Origin: Mucilaginibacter galii
GTDB lineage: Bacteria; Bacteroidota; Bacteroidia; Sphingobacteriales; Sphingobacteriaceae
Direction of reading: 5' to 3'
Length of the DNA stretch: 64,000 nucleotides
Assembly (NCBI RefSeq): GCF_014635825.1
Contig: NZ_BMDO01000001.1
Coordinates: 1-64,000, forward strand
Shown: positions 27,789-38,383 of the stretch, piece by piece
Layout: the number at the start of each line of letters is the position of its first letter
Numbering within the stretch: position 1 is the first letter of the stretch
Translations under genes and position numbers: made by a program
Notes under the pieces: generated by a model
What the model saw: only the letters and a program-made list of their open reading frames with translations
Told to the model about the DNA's origin: nothing
Database searches by the model: none

Positions 27789-28544
27789 CTAACTACTCAC
27801 ATACCTACTAAAAGTCATTAAATTCTGAACAGCCTCTCCCATCGTATTATTAAAGTAGGCATAAACAGTTTTCCCATCCTCCATCCACTCTTTAACAAAC
27901 TGTGCGTAATCATATAAAAAGTCATCATCGTAACTACCCCGGTAGCCGCCATTAGGTCCGTGAAAACGCAGGTAAACGGCATCTGCTTCTCCTGTTTGGA
28001 TAGGTGCAGCCGATGCGGGAAGGTCGTGCAGTACCATAGTGGCCAGGTACTGGTCGAGCATTTGGCAGGTTACATCCTGATACCATGATTGATGACGGAA
28101 TTCTACGGCTACCTGCCAGGCATGATCAGGATTTCCTAAGCTGATCTCATACAACAGGTTACTTAATAATACCGGACTAAACACCACACCCGGCGGAAAT
28201 TGAACCAGCAAACAGCCTTTTTTATCACCAGCCTGGTTGATGATGCTCATAAAGCGCGCCACATGTTCAGGATCAAACTGCTGCCCTTTCAGATGGGTAA
28301 TTTCCTGCCATAGCTTAAAGCTGAACCTGAAATTATCGGGCACTTCATTGGCCCATTTAGCTACCGTTTTAGCCAGCGGAAGTTTATAGAAGGTGCTGTT
28401 TACTTCCACACTGTTAAACAACGAGGCATAATAGCACAGCCGGCTCTTATCTTGGAACTCTTGCGGGAAGCACTGCTTATTAGGTACGGGCAGTACTACG
28501 TTACTGGTTCCTGCATAGAATTTTCCTTTTTTGTGTTCCGTCAT
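27789..28544 (-). CDS. DUF72 domain-containing protein
   Basis: A 251-residue TIM-barrel protein of the DUF72 family (about residues 8-245), with GTSNVVLP at the start, SVEVNSTFYKLP (about 45), FSFKLWQEITH (about 75), AVEFRHQSWY (about 145) and YLRFHGPNG (about 190). Relatives have no proven activity, though a nuclease or isomerase-like role has been proposed. The ATG at 28544 matches the family N-terminus; an in-frame TTG at 28598 would only add a non-conserved extension. Confidence 0.9.
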   Translation of the reverse strand: MTEHKKGKFYAGTSNVVLPVPNKQCFPQEFQDKSRLCYYASLFNSVEVNSTFYKLPLAKTVAKWANEVPDNFRFSFKLWQEITHLKGQQFDPEHVARFMSIINQAGDKKGCLLVQFPPGVVFSPVLLSNLLYEISLGNPDHAWQVAVEFRHQSWYQDVTCQMLDQYLATMVLHDLPASAAPIQTGEADAVYLRFHGPNGGYRGSYDDDFLYDYAQFVKEWMEDGKTVYAYFNNTMGEAVQNLMTFSRYVSS

Positions 28545-28665
28545 TTCTTGCTGTTGAACTTCCCTATTTAACAAACCAGTTTGCTTAAAGTTGGCCAAAG
28601 CATAAAGGGCAGAGTTTCTAATGAAACCCTGCCCTTCTTATATTCTTAAATTGATGTGCTTTCGT

Positions 28666-29676
28666 TTAAACTTTCCCTTTTTTAAACTTATCGGCCAGCA
28701 TTTGCAGCATATCCTCATTTACCGGTTTAGCTGGCTCCTCGGGCCTTCTAATAGGCTTTGGAGGTGGCTGTTGCTGCTGGTTTTGTGGCTTTACGTAAGG
28801 TTTTTGAAACTGCTTTTTAGGTGCATTCTGATCTTGCTGGGCAGGCTTTGGCTGCGTGGGGCGCGGCGGACGGTTCTGGTTCCAACGGTCGTAAATTTCT
28901 TTTAGCTTGTGCTTGGTGTACAAAGGAAAATCGCCCTGCATCATCCACGAAAAATAGCTTGGCTCTACATCAAACACATCGGTTACGCGCTTGCCTTTAT
29001 GCTTGCCAAAGTTAAACAGCGCTTCGCCGGCATCGTCGTACACCATACGGCCTACAAAATCAACCGCACGCTGCATATTGGTAAATTCGTGTAAGGCCGA
29101 TACCTCGTTTTGCACCGGGGTAGATTTAACGCCCTTCTTGTCAATAAATTCAATGTCTTTATAACGCTCTACCTGTGCCAGCAATACTTCCATAGTAGCG
29201 CGGGTATCAGCTTCGGCCGAGTGGGCATTTTGTATCTCTTTATTGCAATAAAATTGGTAAGCGGCTTTCAATGTACGCTGTTCCATTTGATGAAAAATGT
29301 TCTGCACATCCACAAAGTGGCGGTTGTTCAGATCGAACGGAATACCGGCACGCAAGAACTCCTCCATCAGCATAGGGATGTCGAACTTGTTTGAGTTATA
29401 TCCGGCTAAATCGGCATCGTCAAAAAACTCCGCAATTTCGGCACCTACCGCTTTAAAGTTAGGCTTATCCTGCACCTGCTCATCATAAAAACCATGAATC
29501 AGTGAGGTTTCGAGCGGTATGGGCATTTCGGGGTTCAACACCCAGGTTTTGCTGGCTTCTGTACCATCGGGCAGCATTTTTATGATGGCAATTTCAATGA
29601 TCCTGTCGGCACCAACGTTGGTACCGGTGGTTTCCAGATCAAAAAATGCAAGCGGTCGTTTTAAATTAAGTATCAT
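28666..29676 (-). CDS. DnaQ-like 3'-5' exonuclease with C-terminal extension
   Basis: A 336-residue protein. Residues about 8-180 form a DEDDh exonuclease: motif I FFDLETTGT, motif II AGYNSNKFDIPML, and motif III HSAEADTRAT. A middle domain (about 205-265: FVGRMVYDDAGEALFNFGKHKG) recurs in Bacteroidota exonucleases of this kind, and the tail is Pro/Gln-rich and likely disordered. It may act in DNA repair or proofreading, but it is not the polymerase-associated epsilon subunit itself. It is transcribed alone. Confidence 0.92.
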   Translation of the reverse strand: MILNLKRPLAFFDLETTGTNVGADRIIEIAIIKMLPDGTEASKTWVLNPEMPIPLETSLIHGFYDEQVQDKPNFKAVGAEIAEFFDDADLAGYNSNKFDIPMLMEEFLRAGIPFDLNNRHFVDVQNIFHQMEQRTLKAAYQFYCNKEIQNAHSAEADTRATMEVLLAQVERYKDIEFIDKKGVKSTPVQNEVSALHEFTNMQRAVDFVGRMVYDDAGEALFNFGKHKGKRVTDVFDVEPSYFSWMMQGDFPLYTKHKLKEIYDRWNQNRPPRPTQPKPAQQDQNAPKKQFQKPYVKPQNQQQQPPPKPIRRPEEPAKPVNEDMLQMLADKFKKGKV

Positions 29677-29786
29677 GAGCAGCGTTTTAGCAAAGGTCGT
29701 AAAAACCTTTAAATAGTCGGGCGTTTAGTTTCCTTAATTATGGTTAATGTAGTAATTTAACACCGCCTTAAACTTATTCACAACAC

Positions 29787-31760
29787 ATGAAGAAACTGTT
29801 ACTCCTTTTTTCTGCCGTCTTATTATCGCAACTACTTTATGCGCAGGATTTCCCCTACGATAGTTATAACCTTAGCGATTTGGAAATGAAAAGCTATGAG
29901 AAAGACAAAACTGCCCATGCAGTAGTACTCAAAGAGTTTGGCAAAACCTGGATAAGCAGTGGCGACGGTTTACCGCTTTATCATGAGTACCATGTTAAAA
30001 TAAAGATTTTCGACAGCAAGGCATTTGACGAAGGCAATATTACCATACCCATACATAAAAGTGATAACAATGATTTTGAACAAGTAAGAGATGTGGTTGG
30101 CGTTACCTACTATACCGATGAGCAAGGCAATGTACAACGCAGCTACCTCGACCCTAAAACCGTTGTAACCGAAAACCGCAACAAGTACTGGGACCTGGTT
30201 AAATTTGCCATGCCCAACCTGCGCAATGGTTGCGTAATTGAATACAAATATACGCTGCAATCGCCTTATTCGCTCACTTTCCGCGATTGGGATTTTCAGG
30301 GCACTATACCTAAGATATATTCGGAGTACGAGGCGCATATTCCCGGCGTTTTCAACTTCAAGGCATCATTAAGAGGCTTTTATAAACTCGATAAAAACGT
30401 ATCGGAGATTGAACATGAATGCTTTTCAGCAGGCGGTACCAAGTGCGATTGCTCCAAGATCACTTATGCGATGAAAGATGTTCCAGCTTTTGTGAAAGAG
30501 GATTACATGACGGCACCCAAGAACTTTTTGTCGGCTATCAACTTCGAACTGAACGATTATATAAACCCCTACAACGGGCAAAAAACCGTAAAAACCCAAA
30601 CCTGGGCCGATATTGATTACAACATGAAGCACCATGAAGAATTTGGTGTTCAAATGCGTAAAACAAGTGTTTTTAAAGATAAACTACCAGCCATTACAGG
30701 CGGTGCTACCGATAACCTGGAAAAGGCCAAAGCCATCTATCACTACATTCAAAGCAACCTGAAGCATAACCGCTTTATTGGCATTTACAGCGACAATGGC
30801 TTGCGTAAAACATTAGATACCCACTCGGGCAGTACGGCCGATATTAACCTGGCACTGGTAACAGCCCTAAAAGCAGCCGGTATTGATGCCGAAGCCGTGT
30901 TGCTCTCCACGCGCGACCATGGTTTTATTTCCAAGCTATACCCAGCCATCGGCGATTTTAATTATGTAGTAGCTAAAGCCAATATAGGCGATAAATCTTA
31001 CATGCTCGATGCTACCGATGCTTTAATGCCTTTTGGCCTGCTGCCCGAAGAATGCATTAACGACCAGGGCCGGGTAATGAGTTTAGACAAGCCATCGTAC
31101 TGGATAGATATGGTTGCCGCACAGAAACGAACCAGGACCCACATTATGAACCTGACTTTGCAAACCAATGGTAAGCTCACAGGCAAATTAATTTACTATT
31201 CAAACGGCTACGAGGCGCTTGAGAAACGCCGCAGCATTAAAAAATTTAACAGTATTGATGAGTACGTTGAGAATTTAGATGAAAAGATGGCTAAAGTAAA
31301 AATATCAAAATATGATATTAAGAACGTGGATAGCCTCGAAAATTCGCTGATTGAGTCGTACGATGTTGAAATTGACGTTTACAATAATATGGATGCCGGC
31401 CGTTTGGCTTTTAACCCCTACATGCTGCACCGCATGACAGATAACCCCTTTAAACTGGAAGACCGCACTTACCCCGTTGATATGGGTACCGCCACCGATA
31501 CCCGCATTGTGTTGACCGTAACCCTGCCCGAGCAATACACCGTAGAAACGGCTCCCGAAAATAAGGCAACCGGACTGCCCAACCAAGGCGGCCGTTTCAT
31601 AACCAGTTACGAAACAAACCCCGATGGGTTCACATTCTCGCACATCATCCAGTTAAACAAACCTATTTATTCATCAGACGAATATCCGTATCTCAAAGAG
31701 TTTTATAACACTATTATTAAAGCCGAGAAGGCTGATATTATATTTAAGAAGAAATCATGA
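29787..31760 (+). CDS. DUF3857/transglutaminase-like secreted protein (catalytic residues replaced)
   Basis: A 657-residue exported protein (signal peptide about 1-20). It has an N-terminal DUF3857 domain (about 45-220), a transglutaminase-like middle region (about 280-420) and a C-terminal DUF2569-like beta domain. At the transglutaminase active site the Cys position reads HSGSTADINLAL and the His position GDFNYVVA, so both catalytic residues are missing; the Asp region LDATDALMPFG is kept. It likely has a binding or structural role. Its TGA overlaps the ATG of a paralogous gene, so the two are translated together. Confidence 0.9.
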   Translation: MKKLLLLFSAVLLSQLLYAQDFPYDSYNLSDLEMKSYEKDKTAHAVVLKEFGKTWISSGDGLPLYHEYHVKIKIFDSKAFDEGNITIPIHKSDNNDFEQVRDVVGVTYYTDEQGNVQRSYLDPKTVVTENRNKYWDLVKFAMPNLRNGCVIEYKYTLQSPYSLTFRDWDFQGTIPKIYSEYEAHIPGVFNFKASLRGFYKLDKNVSEIEHECFSAGGTKCDCSKITYAMKDVPAFVKEDYMTAPKNFLSAINFELNDYINPYNGQKTVKTQTWADIDYNMKHHEEFGVQMRKTSVFKDKLPAITGGATDNLEKAKAIYHYIQSNLKHNRFIGIYSDNGLRKTLDTHSGSTADINLALVTALKAAGIDAEAVLLSTRDHGFISKLYPAIGDFNYVVAKANIGDKSYMLDATDALMPFGLLPEECINDQGRVMSLDKPSYWIDMVAAQKRTRTHIMNLTLQTNGKLTGKLIYYSNGYEALEKRRSIKKFNSIDEYVENLDEKMAKVKISKYDIKNVDSLENSLIESYDVEIDVYNNMDAGRLAFNPYMLHRMTDNPFKLEDRTYPVDMGTATDTRIVLTVTLPEQYTVETAPENKATGLPNQGGRFITSYETNPDGFTFSHIIQLNKPIYSSDEYPYLKEFYNTIIKAEKADIIFKKKS

Positions 31761-33664
31761 TGAAGTATTGTGGTTTATTCTTGATTTGCATGTTTGCACT
31801 TTCGGCAAATGCACAAACCACCTACCCTGCAGCCACCATCCCTAAAGACTTGCTCCCTTATGCCAGTGCAGTAGTACGCAACATGGAGGTAGTTACCGAG
31901 GTTAAAGATTTGAGCAACACCATTAACCACGTTAAAGAAGTGGTTACCGTGTTGAATAAAAATGGCGACAGTAATGCCGATATTGTGGTTTGGTACAATA
32001 AAAGTAATCGAATCAAATACATTAAAGGTGTAGTGTACGATGAGTTTGGCAAGCCGGTAGGCAAGTTTTTTGAAAGGAACTTTAGCGATTACAGCGCCGC
32101 CAGCGATGCTTCGCTTTTTGAAGATTCGCGGGTGAGGCACTATAAGCCTTCCGTAGTTAATTATCCTTACACCGTTGAATACGAATACGAGGTGCTCTCC
32201 AAACAATCGCTCAACTTTGCCGATTGGAGTCCTAACGAATCTACAGGCACTGCGGTTGAGCACAGCAGTTATCAATTCATTTGCAAGCCCGATTTCAACA
32301 TCAGGTATAAAGAGATGAATTATACGGGCAAAGTAAACAGCACACCCGTAACAGGCTTAAAGTCTTACTTATGGGAAGCTAACCACATCAAAGCGCTGCG
32401 CAGCGAACCATACAGCCCCGACCCCGAACAGTATCAAACTGTTGTTAAAGTAGCTCCTGAAAAGTTTAGTTATGAGGGTTATACAGGCTCTTTTACCAAC
32501 TGGAACGAGTTAGGCAAATGGGTATACGATAAATTGCTTACGGGCCGCACCGCCCTGCAACCCCAAACCACGGCTTACATGCACAGCCTCACCGATACTA
32601 TAGCCGACCCTAAGATGAAGGCCAAGGCAATCTATGAATATATGCAGCGTAAAAGCCGTTACATAAGTGTGCAAATTGGCATTGGCGGTTACCAGCCTTT
32701 TATGGCCAGCGAGGTTGACCGTGTAAGTTATGGAGATTGCAAGGGATTGGTCAATTATACGCAAGCCCTGTTAAAAGCCGTAAACATACCTTCTTATTAT
32801 TGTGTGGTACAAGCCGGAAACTTGAAGAAAAGTTTGCTGCCCGACTTTGCCAGCATGGCCCAGGGTAACCATATTATCCTGTGTTTACCTTTCAAAAGCG
32901 ATACTACCTGGCTGGAGTGCACCAGCAAAGATATCCCCTTCGGTTTCCTGGGCGATTTTACCGATGACCGCCGGGTACTGGCCTGCACTGCCGATGGCGG
33001 CAAGCTGCTGCATACGCCCAAATATACTACGGCATTAAGCAAACAGATACGCAAGGCCAACGTTACGTTGAAAGAAGACGGACAACTGGATGGCAGCATG
33101 ACTACCACCTTTGAGGGATGGCAGTACGAAAACCGGCCTAATATTCCCGGCGATAATACCGATGAGATCAAGAATGCAAAAAAACGCTACGCCATCAATA
33201 ACCTCGAAATTGAAACACTGGAGCTTAAACCGGTAAAAACCATCAATCCGGTTAATAATGAACAAATGAAATTTGGCGCCAGAGATTACGCTTCGTTATC
33301 AGATGGGCGGTACTTCTTTATGGCAAATTTAGCAAACCGCTACACGTCTGTTCCACGCGAAGTACGTAACCGTACCACCAACGTATACATTAACCGGGGC
33401 TACACCGATGTAGATGAAGTTGTTTACCTGGTACCCGTTGGGTACAAAATAGAAAACATTCCGCTGAGGGTACACATTGATAAGCCGTTTGGACGCTATA
33501 CCGCAAGCGTAAGCATGAACGATAAAAACCAGATCATATACAAGCGAAAGCTGGAAGTAATTGATGGCACCTATCCAGCCGATAGTTATGCCGAGCTTGT
33601 TAACTTTTACCAGCAGGTAGCCGATGCCGATGATTATAAGATAGCGTTGGTTAAGGCTAACTAA
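31757..33664 (+). CDS. DUF3857/transglutaminase-like secreted protein
   Basis: A 635-residue exported protein (signal peptide about 1-19) with the same architecture as its upstream partner: DUF3857 (about 45-215), transglutaminase-like core (about 265-400) and a C-terminal beta domain. Here the active site looks complete, with SYGDCKGLVNY (Cys), AQGNHIILCLP (His) and LECTSKDIPFG (Asp). It overlaps the preceding gene by four bases. The pair may be an active enzyme with an inactive paralogue. The substrate is unknown. Confidence 0.9.
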   Translation: MMKYCGLFLICMFALSANAQTTYPAATIPKDLLPYASAVVRNMEVVTEVKDLSNTINHVKEVVTVLNKNGDSNADIVVWYNKSNRIKYIKGVVYDEFGKPVGKFFERNFSDYSAASDASLFEDSRVRHYKPSVVNYPYTVEYEYEVLSKQSLNFADWSPNESTGTAVEHSSYQFICKPDFNIRYKEMNYTGKVNSTPVTGLKSYLWEANHIKALRSEPYSPDPEQYQTVVKVAPEKFSYEGYTGSFTNWNELGKWVYDKLLTGRTALQPQTTAYMHSLTDTIADPKMKAKAIYEYMQRKSRYISVQIGIGGYQPFMASEVDRVSYGDCKGLVNYTQALLKAVNIPSYYCVVQAGNLKKSLLPDFASMAQGNHIILCLPFKSDTTWLECTSKDIPFGFLGDFTDDRRVLACTADGGKLLHTPKYTTALSKQIRKANVTLKEDGQLDGSMTTTFEGWQYENRPNIPGDNTDEIKNAKKRYAINNLEIETLELKPVKTINPVNNEQMKFGARDYASLSDGRYFFMANLANRYTSVPREVRNRTTNVYINRGYTDVDEVVYLVPVGYKIENIPLRVHIDKPFGRYTASVSMNDKNQIIYKRKLEVIDGTYPADSYAELVNFYQQVADADDYKIALVKAN

Positions 33665-33779
33665 AAATGATGATGCCCAGTATGATACCAACGATCATAA
33701 TCAGATAGAGCAGTATCTCGTTACCGGCAAATTTTTTATACTTGGTCCAAAATGAGTAGTCTTCTTTTTGCTTTGCCAT
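33657..33779 (-). CDS. 40-residue single-pass membrane protein
   Basis: The minus strand encodes M-A-K-Q-K-E-D-Y, a short amphipathic stretch, then one strongly hydrophobic helix (ILLYLIMIVGIILGIIIF) and a stop. It was found by reading the gap. A basic, aromatic N-terminus before a single helix suggests a small inner-membrane protein. Its 3' end overlaps the converging DUF3857 gene by eight bases. No family name is known to me. Confidence 0.75.
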   Translation of the reverse strand: MAKQKEDYSFWTKYKKFAGNEILLYLIMIVGIILGIIIFS

Positions 33780-33820
33780 GGTAGCGCAAAGATATTAAAT
33801 GATTGGCTATGAAATATCAT

Positions 33821-33857
33821 AAGAAAGCCCCGCAGTATAATACTACGGGGCTTTCTT
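33821..33857. terminator. bidirectional terminator
   Basis: AAGAAAGCCCCG pairs exactly with CGGGGCTTTCTT around a partly paired loop, with a T-run on one side and an A-rich start on the other. It lies downstream of the thioredoxin-family gene on the minus strand. Confidence 0.8.
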
Positions 33858-33872
33858 TTCGAGCTTACATCA

Positions 33873-34484
33873 TTATGCGCTTTTTTTCCACTTGATGCTG
33901 CAACCTATAGCTTTGGTGGCAGTTACCTGAGGTTGTTTGCCACTTAATAGTGCATTTACAGCACCTTCCACGTATTTAACTTTATCGGCTTTAGTATTCT
34001 CGGTATCATCATCAATAGCGCCAATGTACTTTACCACGTTTCCTGCTGCAGTTTTCTGCAATACGTACACATGCGGCGTAGCTTTGGCACCATACGCACG
34101 GGTAATGTCTTGCGTTTCATCAATAAGATATGGGAAAGTATAACCTTTTTTAGAGGCCAGTTCCTGCATTTTTTCAAATGAATCGGCTGGCTCGGCAACA
34201 GGGTCGTTAGGGCTTATGGCTATTACCGGATAACCCTTGGCTGAATACTTTTTATCAAGGTCCATAATACGGCTCTCGTAAGCTTTGGCATACGGACAAT
34301 GGTTACAGGTAAATACTACAATGTAGCCTTTAGCCGCTTTATAATCGGCCAGCGACACGGTTTTACCATTCACATTTTTCAATTTGAAATCTGCTGCTGT
34401 GTCGCCCACTTTGTAACCGCCATCGGCCAGTTTGAATGCCATGCTGCTTACAGCAATTAACATTAAAAGAACTAATTTTTTCAT
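33873..34484 (-). CDS. thioredoxin-fold protein (redoxin/AhpC-TSA type), exported
   Basis: A 203-residue protein with a signal peptide (about 1-20), then a peroxiredoxin/TlpA-like domain: DTAADFKLKNVNGKTVSLAD, and the redox motif VFTCNHCPYAK with CxxC. The conserved cis-Pro region ATPHVYVL follows. Such CNHCPY-type proteins are usual in Bacteroidota and act as periplasmic reductants of unknown partner. It is followed 4 bases downstream of another thioredoxin-fold gene and an NlpC/P60 gene on the same strand, forming an envelope cluster. Confidence 0.9.
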   Translation of the reverse strand: MKKLVLLMLIAVSSMAFKLADGGYKVGDTAADFKLKNVNGKTVSLADYKAAKGYIVVFTCNHCPYAKAYESRIMDLDKKYSAKGYPVIAISPNDPVAEPADSFEKMQELASKKGYTFPYLIDETQDITRAYGAKATPHVYVLQKTAAGNVVKYIGAIDDDTENTKADKVKYVEGAVNALLSGKQPQVTATKAIGCSIKWKKSA

Positions 34485-34488
34485 GGAT

Positions 34489-34962
34489 TTATTTATTGGT
34501 TTGATAGAGTTTATTCAATTCATCATAGGTAAATTCCTGCTCCTGAAACTTACGGATTCCCTTTTTACCGTTCACGATCAGCGTACCCGGCAAAGCACCG
34601 CTCCAGTCTTTGTTTATGGCATCGATCAATTCCTGGTCGCTCTTGCGCTGGGCAAGGTAAACTTCCGAAGCTAATTTATGAGTACGGGCAAAGGTTTTAA
34701 CGGCAGGTAACTTCGACTCAAAATCCATACTTATCAACAGCACTTTTAAAGGCTGACTTTTGTAGGTGGCCTGAAGCTTTTCAAAGTAAGGCAGCTCCTC
34801 GATACAAGGCTTGCACCAGGTAGCCCAAAAGTTAACCACATAAACCGTATCGGGATTACTTATGCGTTTTTGAAGCTGTGGCAGGCTCAGCATTTTTACC
34901 TGCGCACTGGCGCCTGTGGTTAATATAGCGAGGAAGATCAAAGACAGGAATATCTTTTTCAT
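34489..34962 (-). CDS. TlpA-family thiol-disulfide reductase
   Basis: A 157-residue periplasmic thioredoxin-like protein with a signal peptide (about 1-20) and the WATWCKPCIEEL redox motif. The cis-Pro segment appears as ALPGTLIV. The ATG at 34962 begins the signal peptide; the TTG at 34989 is a less likely start. TlpA-type proteins reduce disulfides of periplasmic substrates such as cytochrome c apoproteins. The downstream gene starts four bases after its stop, so the two are surely co-transcribed. Confidence 0.92.
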   Translation of the reverse strand: MKKIFLSLIFLAILTTGASAQVKMLSLPQLQKRISNPDTVYVVNFWATWCKPCIEELPYFEKLQATYKSQPLKVLLISMDFESKLPAVKTFARTHKLASEVYLAQRKSDQELIDAINKDWSGALPGTLIVNGKKGIRKFQEQEFTYDELNKLYQTNK

Positions 34963-34991
34963 AATTAAACAACGCTGGCCTTTATACAAAG

Positions 34992-35558
34992 TTATTCGTT
35001 CTGAGCAATATCTGTATTAATAATAGAACCTGCCCTCGAAAAATATTTATACATCGATGGGTCACGTAGCTTAACAATCATTACGCCACGGCGGGTGCTG
35101 GCGTGCACCACATATCCATTTTGCAGGTAAACCCCTACATGGCTAAATTTTTTACCGTCAAAATCAAAGAATACCAGATCACCTTCCTGCAATTCTTCTT
35201 CGTATTTACGTTTAATTACATTGATTTGGCGGGCGGTGTTACGGGGAATGGTAAGGCCAAAAACCTGCTGTTCGAGCAGAAAGGTTAAGCCCGAGCAGTC
35301 TATACCATTATGGTCTAAACCGGCATATTTATAAGGGGTACCGTACCACTGTTCAATAAAGTTGTACAACCGGCCATTGGTAACGTCCCTGCTATCAACA
35401 CCCATAATTTCGGCATACTTATCGGCAATAAAGCCCTGCGGCTTCACCACATCGCCGGGCGAGCCTTTCATAACCGCCTTTTTCGACTTACAGGAAGTCA
35501 TGAAAGCACCCACTAAAAACATCAGCAAAAACAAACGGGAGTACCGACTAATAACCAT
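34992..35558 (-). CDS. NlpC/P60 family peptidoglycan hydrolase (lipoprotein)
   Basis: A 188-residue C40 peptidase with a lipoprotein signal (AFMTSCKSKK). The catalytic Cys lies in HNGIDCSGLTFLL (about 88), the His in KFSHVGVYLQN (about 138) and the third polar residue in VVHASTRRG. It should cleave between D-glutamate and the third amino acid of stem peptides. It is anchored to a membrane and lies upstream of the two thioredoxin-fold genes. Confidence 0.93.
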   Translation of the reverse strand: MVISRYSRLFLLMFLVGAFMTSCKSKKAVMKGSPGDVVKPQGFIADKYAEIMGVDSRDVTNGRLYNFIEQWYGTPYKYAGLDHNGIDCSGLTFLLEQQVFGLTIPRNTARQINVIKRKYEEELQEGDLVFFDFDGKKFSHVGVYLQNGYVVHASTRRGVMIVKLRDPSMYKYFSRAGSIINTDIAQNE

Positions 35559-35648
35559 AGGTTAAAAGTAGGTAATATAGAAGCAAGAGACAAGAGCCAG
35601 GAGATAAGAATGTATTGCCTGCGGATAAGCTGCTATAGGTTTGGCAAA

Positions 35649-38303
35649 CTACGCTTTAATTACCCGTTGTATCTCATCCAGTTTCATGAGTGCTTCTACT
35701 GGGGTAAGGGTGTTCACATCCAGGTTGTTCAGCATATCGCGGATCTTGACCAGCACGGGGTCATCTATCGAAAACATTTGCAACTGCAGCGCCTGTTTTT
35801 GTACTTTTTTGATGCTCTCTTTAATATTCTCGCCGCCGGTGCGTTCGGCTTCCAGCTTTTTCAGGATCTCGTGGGCACGGGCCAATACCTTGGGCGGCAT
35901 ACCGGCAAGCTTGGCCACATGGATACCAAAACTATGCTCGCTGCCACCCGGCACCAGTTTACGCAGGAAGATGATTTGGTTGCCCACTTCCTTCACGGTA
36001 ACGTTAAAGTTTTTTACCCGCGGAAACATGTTGGTGAGTTCGTTCAATTCATGGTAATGCGTAGCAAACAGCGTTTTTGCACTTGCCGATGGGTGGTTAT
36101 GTAAATACTCAGCAATGGCCCATGCAATAGAAATACCATCATAAGTACTGGTACCACGGCCAATTTCATCAAGCAAGATCAAACTGCGGTTGCTCAGGTT
36201 ATTAAGGATGCTGGCCGTCTCGTTCATTTCCACCATAAAGGTAGATTCGCCCGAGGACAAGTTATCTGACGCGCCAACACGGGTAAATATTTTATCTACC
36301 AAGCCTATTACCGCTTCTTTAGCAGGCACAAAGCAGCCCATCTGCGCCAGCAACACAATTAAACCCGTTTGCCTTAACAAAGCCGATTTACCTGCCATGT
36401 TGGGCCCGGTAATAATAATGATCTGCTGACTGTCCGAATCCAGGTAAACATCATTGGTAATGTATTCCTCGCCCGGCGGCAGGTTCTTTTCTATTACCGG
36501 GTGGCGGCCGCCTTTAATATCGATAAGCAAGCCATCGTTTATCTGGGGCTTTACGTAGTAGTTCTTGATAGAAATGGTGGCAAAATTGAGCAGCACATCT
36601 AAACGCGCTATCAATTGCGCATTGAGCTGGATTGGTTTAATATAATCGGCCAGCGAGTAAAGCAGGTCATTATATAAACGGGTTTCCAGCGCCAGTATTT
36701 TTTCCTCGGCACCTAATATTTGCTCTTCGTACTCTTTAAGTTCGGGGGTAATATAGCGCTCGGCATTTACCAGCGTTTGCTTGCGTATCCAGTCGGTTGG
36801 CACCTTGTCACGGTGCGAGTGGGTAACTTCCAGGTAATATCCAAATACATTATTAAACGCTACTTTGAGCGATGGTATGCCCGTTTGCTCCGCTTCGCGC
36901 TTTTGTATCTCGAGCAGGTAACCTTTACCGCCAAAAGCAATTTTGCGCAAACGGTCCAGTTCCTCATGAATGCCCTCGGCCATTACGCCGCCTTTCACCA
37001 GTTGAATGGGCGGCTCGGGGTTCATTTCGCGACCTATCTTTTCACAGATATAATCGCACGGGTTTAGCTGATTACCAATTGCCAGCAAGGCTTCATTGGG
37101 TTTTAATGCAAGACCATCCCCTGCTCCTAAAATTCCGCTCCCCGTACCTTCTATGCACATTTTTTTTATGCTGCCAATTGCCATTAGAGCCTTGCGCAAC
37201 TGGCATACCTCGCGCGGGTTGGCCTTTTGCAAACCTATCTTGCTAATGAGCCTTTCCAGGTCACCCACCTGGCGTATGCAGGCCTGCAACTCGTTGCGCA
37301 AATCTTCATGATCAATAAGGTGCTGCACTACGTTGAGGCGGTCGTTAATGGGTTTCAACTCCTTTAGCGGCATCACTATCCAGCGGCGCAGCAGGCGTGC
37401 CCCCATAGGCGAGCAGGTATGATCGAGCACATCAACCAAAGTTAGGGCATTCTCGTTGTTAGAGCCTACCAACTCCAGGTTACGAATACTAAAGCGGTCG
37501 AGCCACAGGTATCGGTCTTCTTCAATACGGCTTATGGCACTAATGTGCTGCAGGTTGCGGTGTTCAGTTTCGTTTAAGTAATGCAGCGCTACGCCGGCGG
37601 CCACAATACCCAGGTTCAGTTTTTCGATACCGAAGCCTTTAAGCGATTTAACGCCGAAATGCTTGGTGAGCGTTTCGTAGGCATAATCGCCGCTGTAAGG
37701 CCATTCATCGAGGGTATAGGTGTAGTAGCGGTCGCCAAACTTTTCGGTAAAGTCGCGTTTGCAGCTCTTAGGGTATATCACCTCGCTGGGGCTGAACGAT
37801 TGCAGGAGCTTGTCCAAATAATCGGCGTTGCCCTGCGCGGTCAAAAACTCTCCGGTAGAAATATCAATAAGGGCAATACCTACGCTGTTCTTCTCAAAAT
37901 ATAACGAGGCCAGGTAGTTATTGCTTTTTTGATGCAGTATGTTATCGCTCGTGGCTACGCCGGGTGTTACCAGTTCGGTTACCCCACGCTTCACGATGGT
38001 TTTGGTCATCTTTGGATCTTCGAGCTGGTCGCAGATGGCCACCCGCTGACCGGCACGAACCAGTTTGGGCAAATAAGTATCTAAGGAATGATGCGGAAAA
38101 CCGGCCAACTCAATATGTGTGGCAGCACCATTGGCCCGCTTGGTCAACACAATACCCAGTATGCCGGCAGCTTTAATAGCGTCTTCGCCAAAAGTTTCAT
38201 AAAAATCGCCTACGCGGAACAACAATAAGGCACCCGGATATTTGGCCTTGATTTGGTTGTACTGCTGCATTAGCGGCGTTTCTTTAGTTGCGATTTTGCC
38301 CAA
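35649..38303 (-). CDS. mutS: DNA mismatch repair protein MutS
   Basis: An 884-residue MutS. The mismatch-binding FxE motif is seen as [14 protein letters not shown] near residue 35. Walker A is [13 protein letters not shown] and Walker B/signature is [14 protein letters not shown]. The start is a TTG at 38303, since a stop lies just upstream and no ATG is available before the conserved [12 protein letters not shown]. Length and order of domains (I-V) are normal. It is transcribed alone on the minus strand. Confidence 0.97.
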   Translation of the reverse strand: MGKIATKETPLMQQYNQIKAKYPGALLLFRVGDFYETFGEDAIKAAGILGIVLTKRANGAATHIELAGFPHHSLDTYLPKLVRAGQRVAICDQLEDPKMTKTIVKRGVTELVTPGVATSDNILHQKSNNYLASLYFEKNSVGIALIDISTGEFLTAQGNADYLDKLLQSFSPSEVIYPKSCKRDFTEKFGDRYYTYTLDEWPYSGDYAYETLTKHFGVKSLKGFGIEKLNLGIVAAGVALHYLNETEHRNLQHISAISRIEEDRYLWLDRFSIRNLELVGSNNENALTLVDVLDHTCSPMGARLLRRWIVMPLKELKPINDRLNVVQHLIDHEDLRNELQACIRQVGDLERLISKIGLQKANPREVCQLRKALMAIGSIKKMCIEGTGSGILGAGDGLALKPNEALLAIGNQLNPCDYICEKIGREMNPEPPIQLVKGGVMAEGIHEELDRLRKIAFGGKGYLLEIQKREAEQTGIPSLKVAFNNVFGYYLEVTHSHRDKVPTDWIRKQTLVNAERYITPELKEYEEQILGAEEKILALETRLYNDLLYSLADYIKPIQLNAQLIARLDVLLNFATISIKNYYVKPQINDGLLIDIKGGRHPVIEKNLPPGEEYITNDVYLDSDSQQIIIITGPNMAGKSALLRQTGLIVLLAQMGCFVPAKEAVIGLVDKIFTRVGASDNLSSGESTFMVEMNETASILNNLSNRSLILLDEIGRGTSTYDGISIAWAIAEYLHNHPSASAKTLFATHYHELNELTNMFPRVKNFNVTVKEVGNQIIFLRKLVPGGSEHSFGIHVAKLAGMPPKVLARAHEILKKLEAERTGGENIKESIKKVQKQALQLQMFSIDDPVLVKIRDMLNNLDVNTLTPVEALMKLDEIQRVIKA

Positions 38304-38383
38304 GCGATTTAAATTTTAATGGAGGGGTAAATTTAATGCTTTACCACCGATTTAGGGGCACTTGTGGAAAATTTGCATAACCT

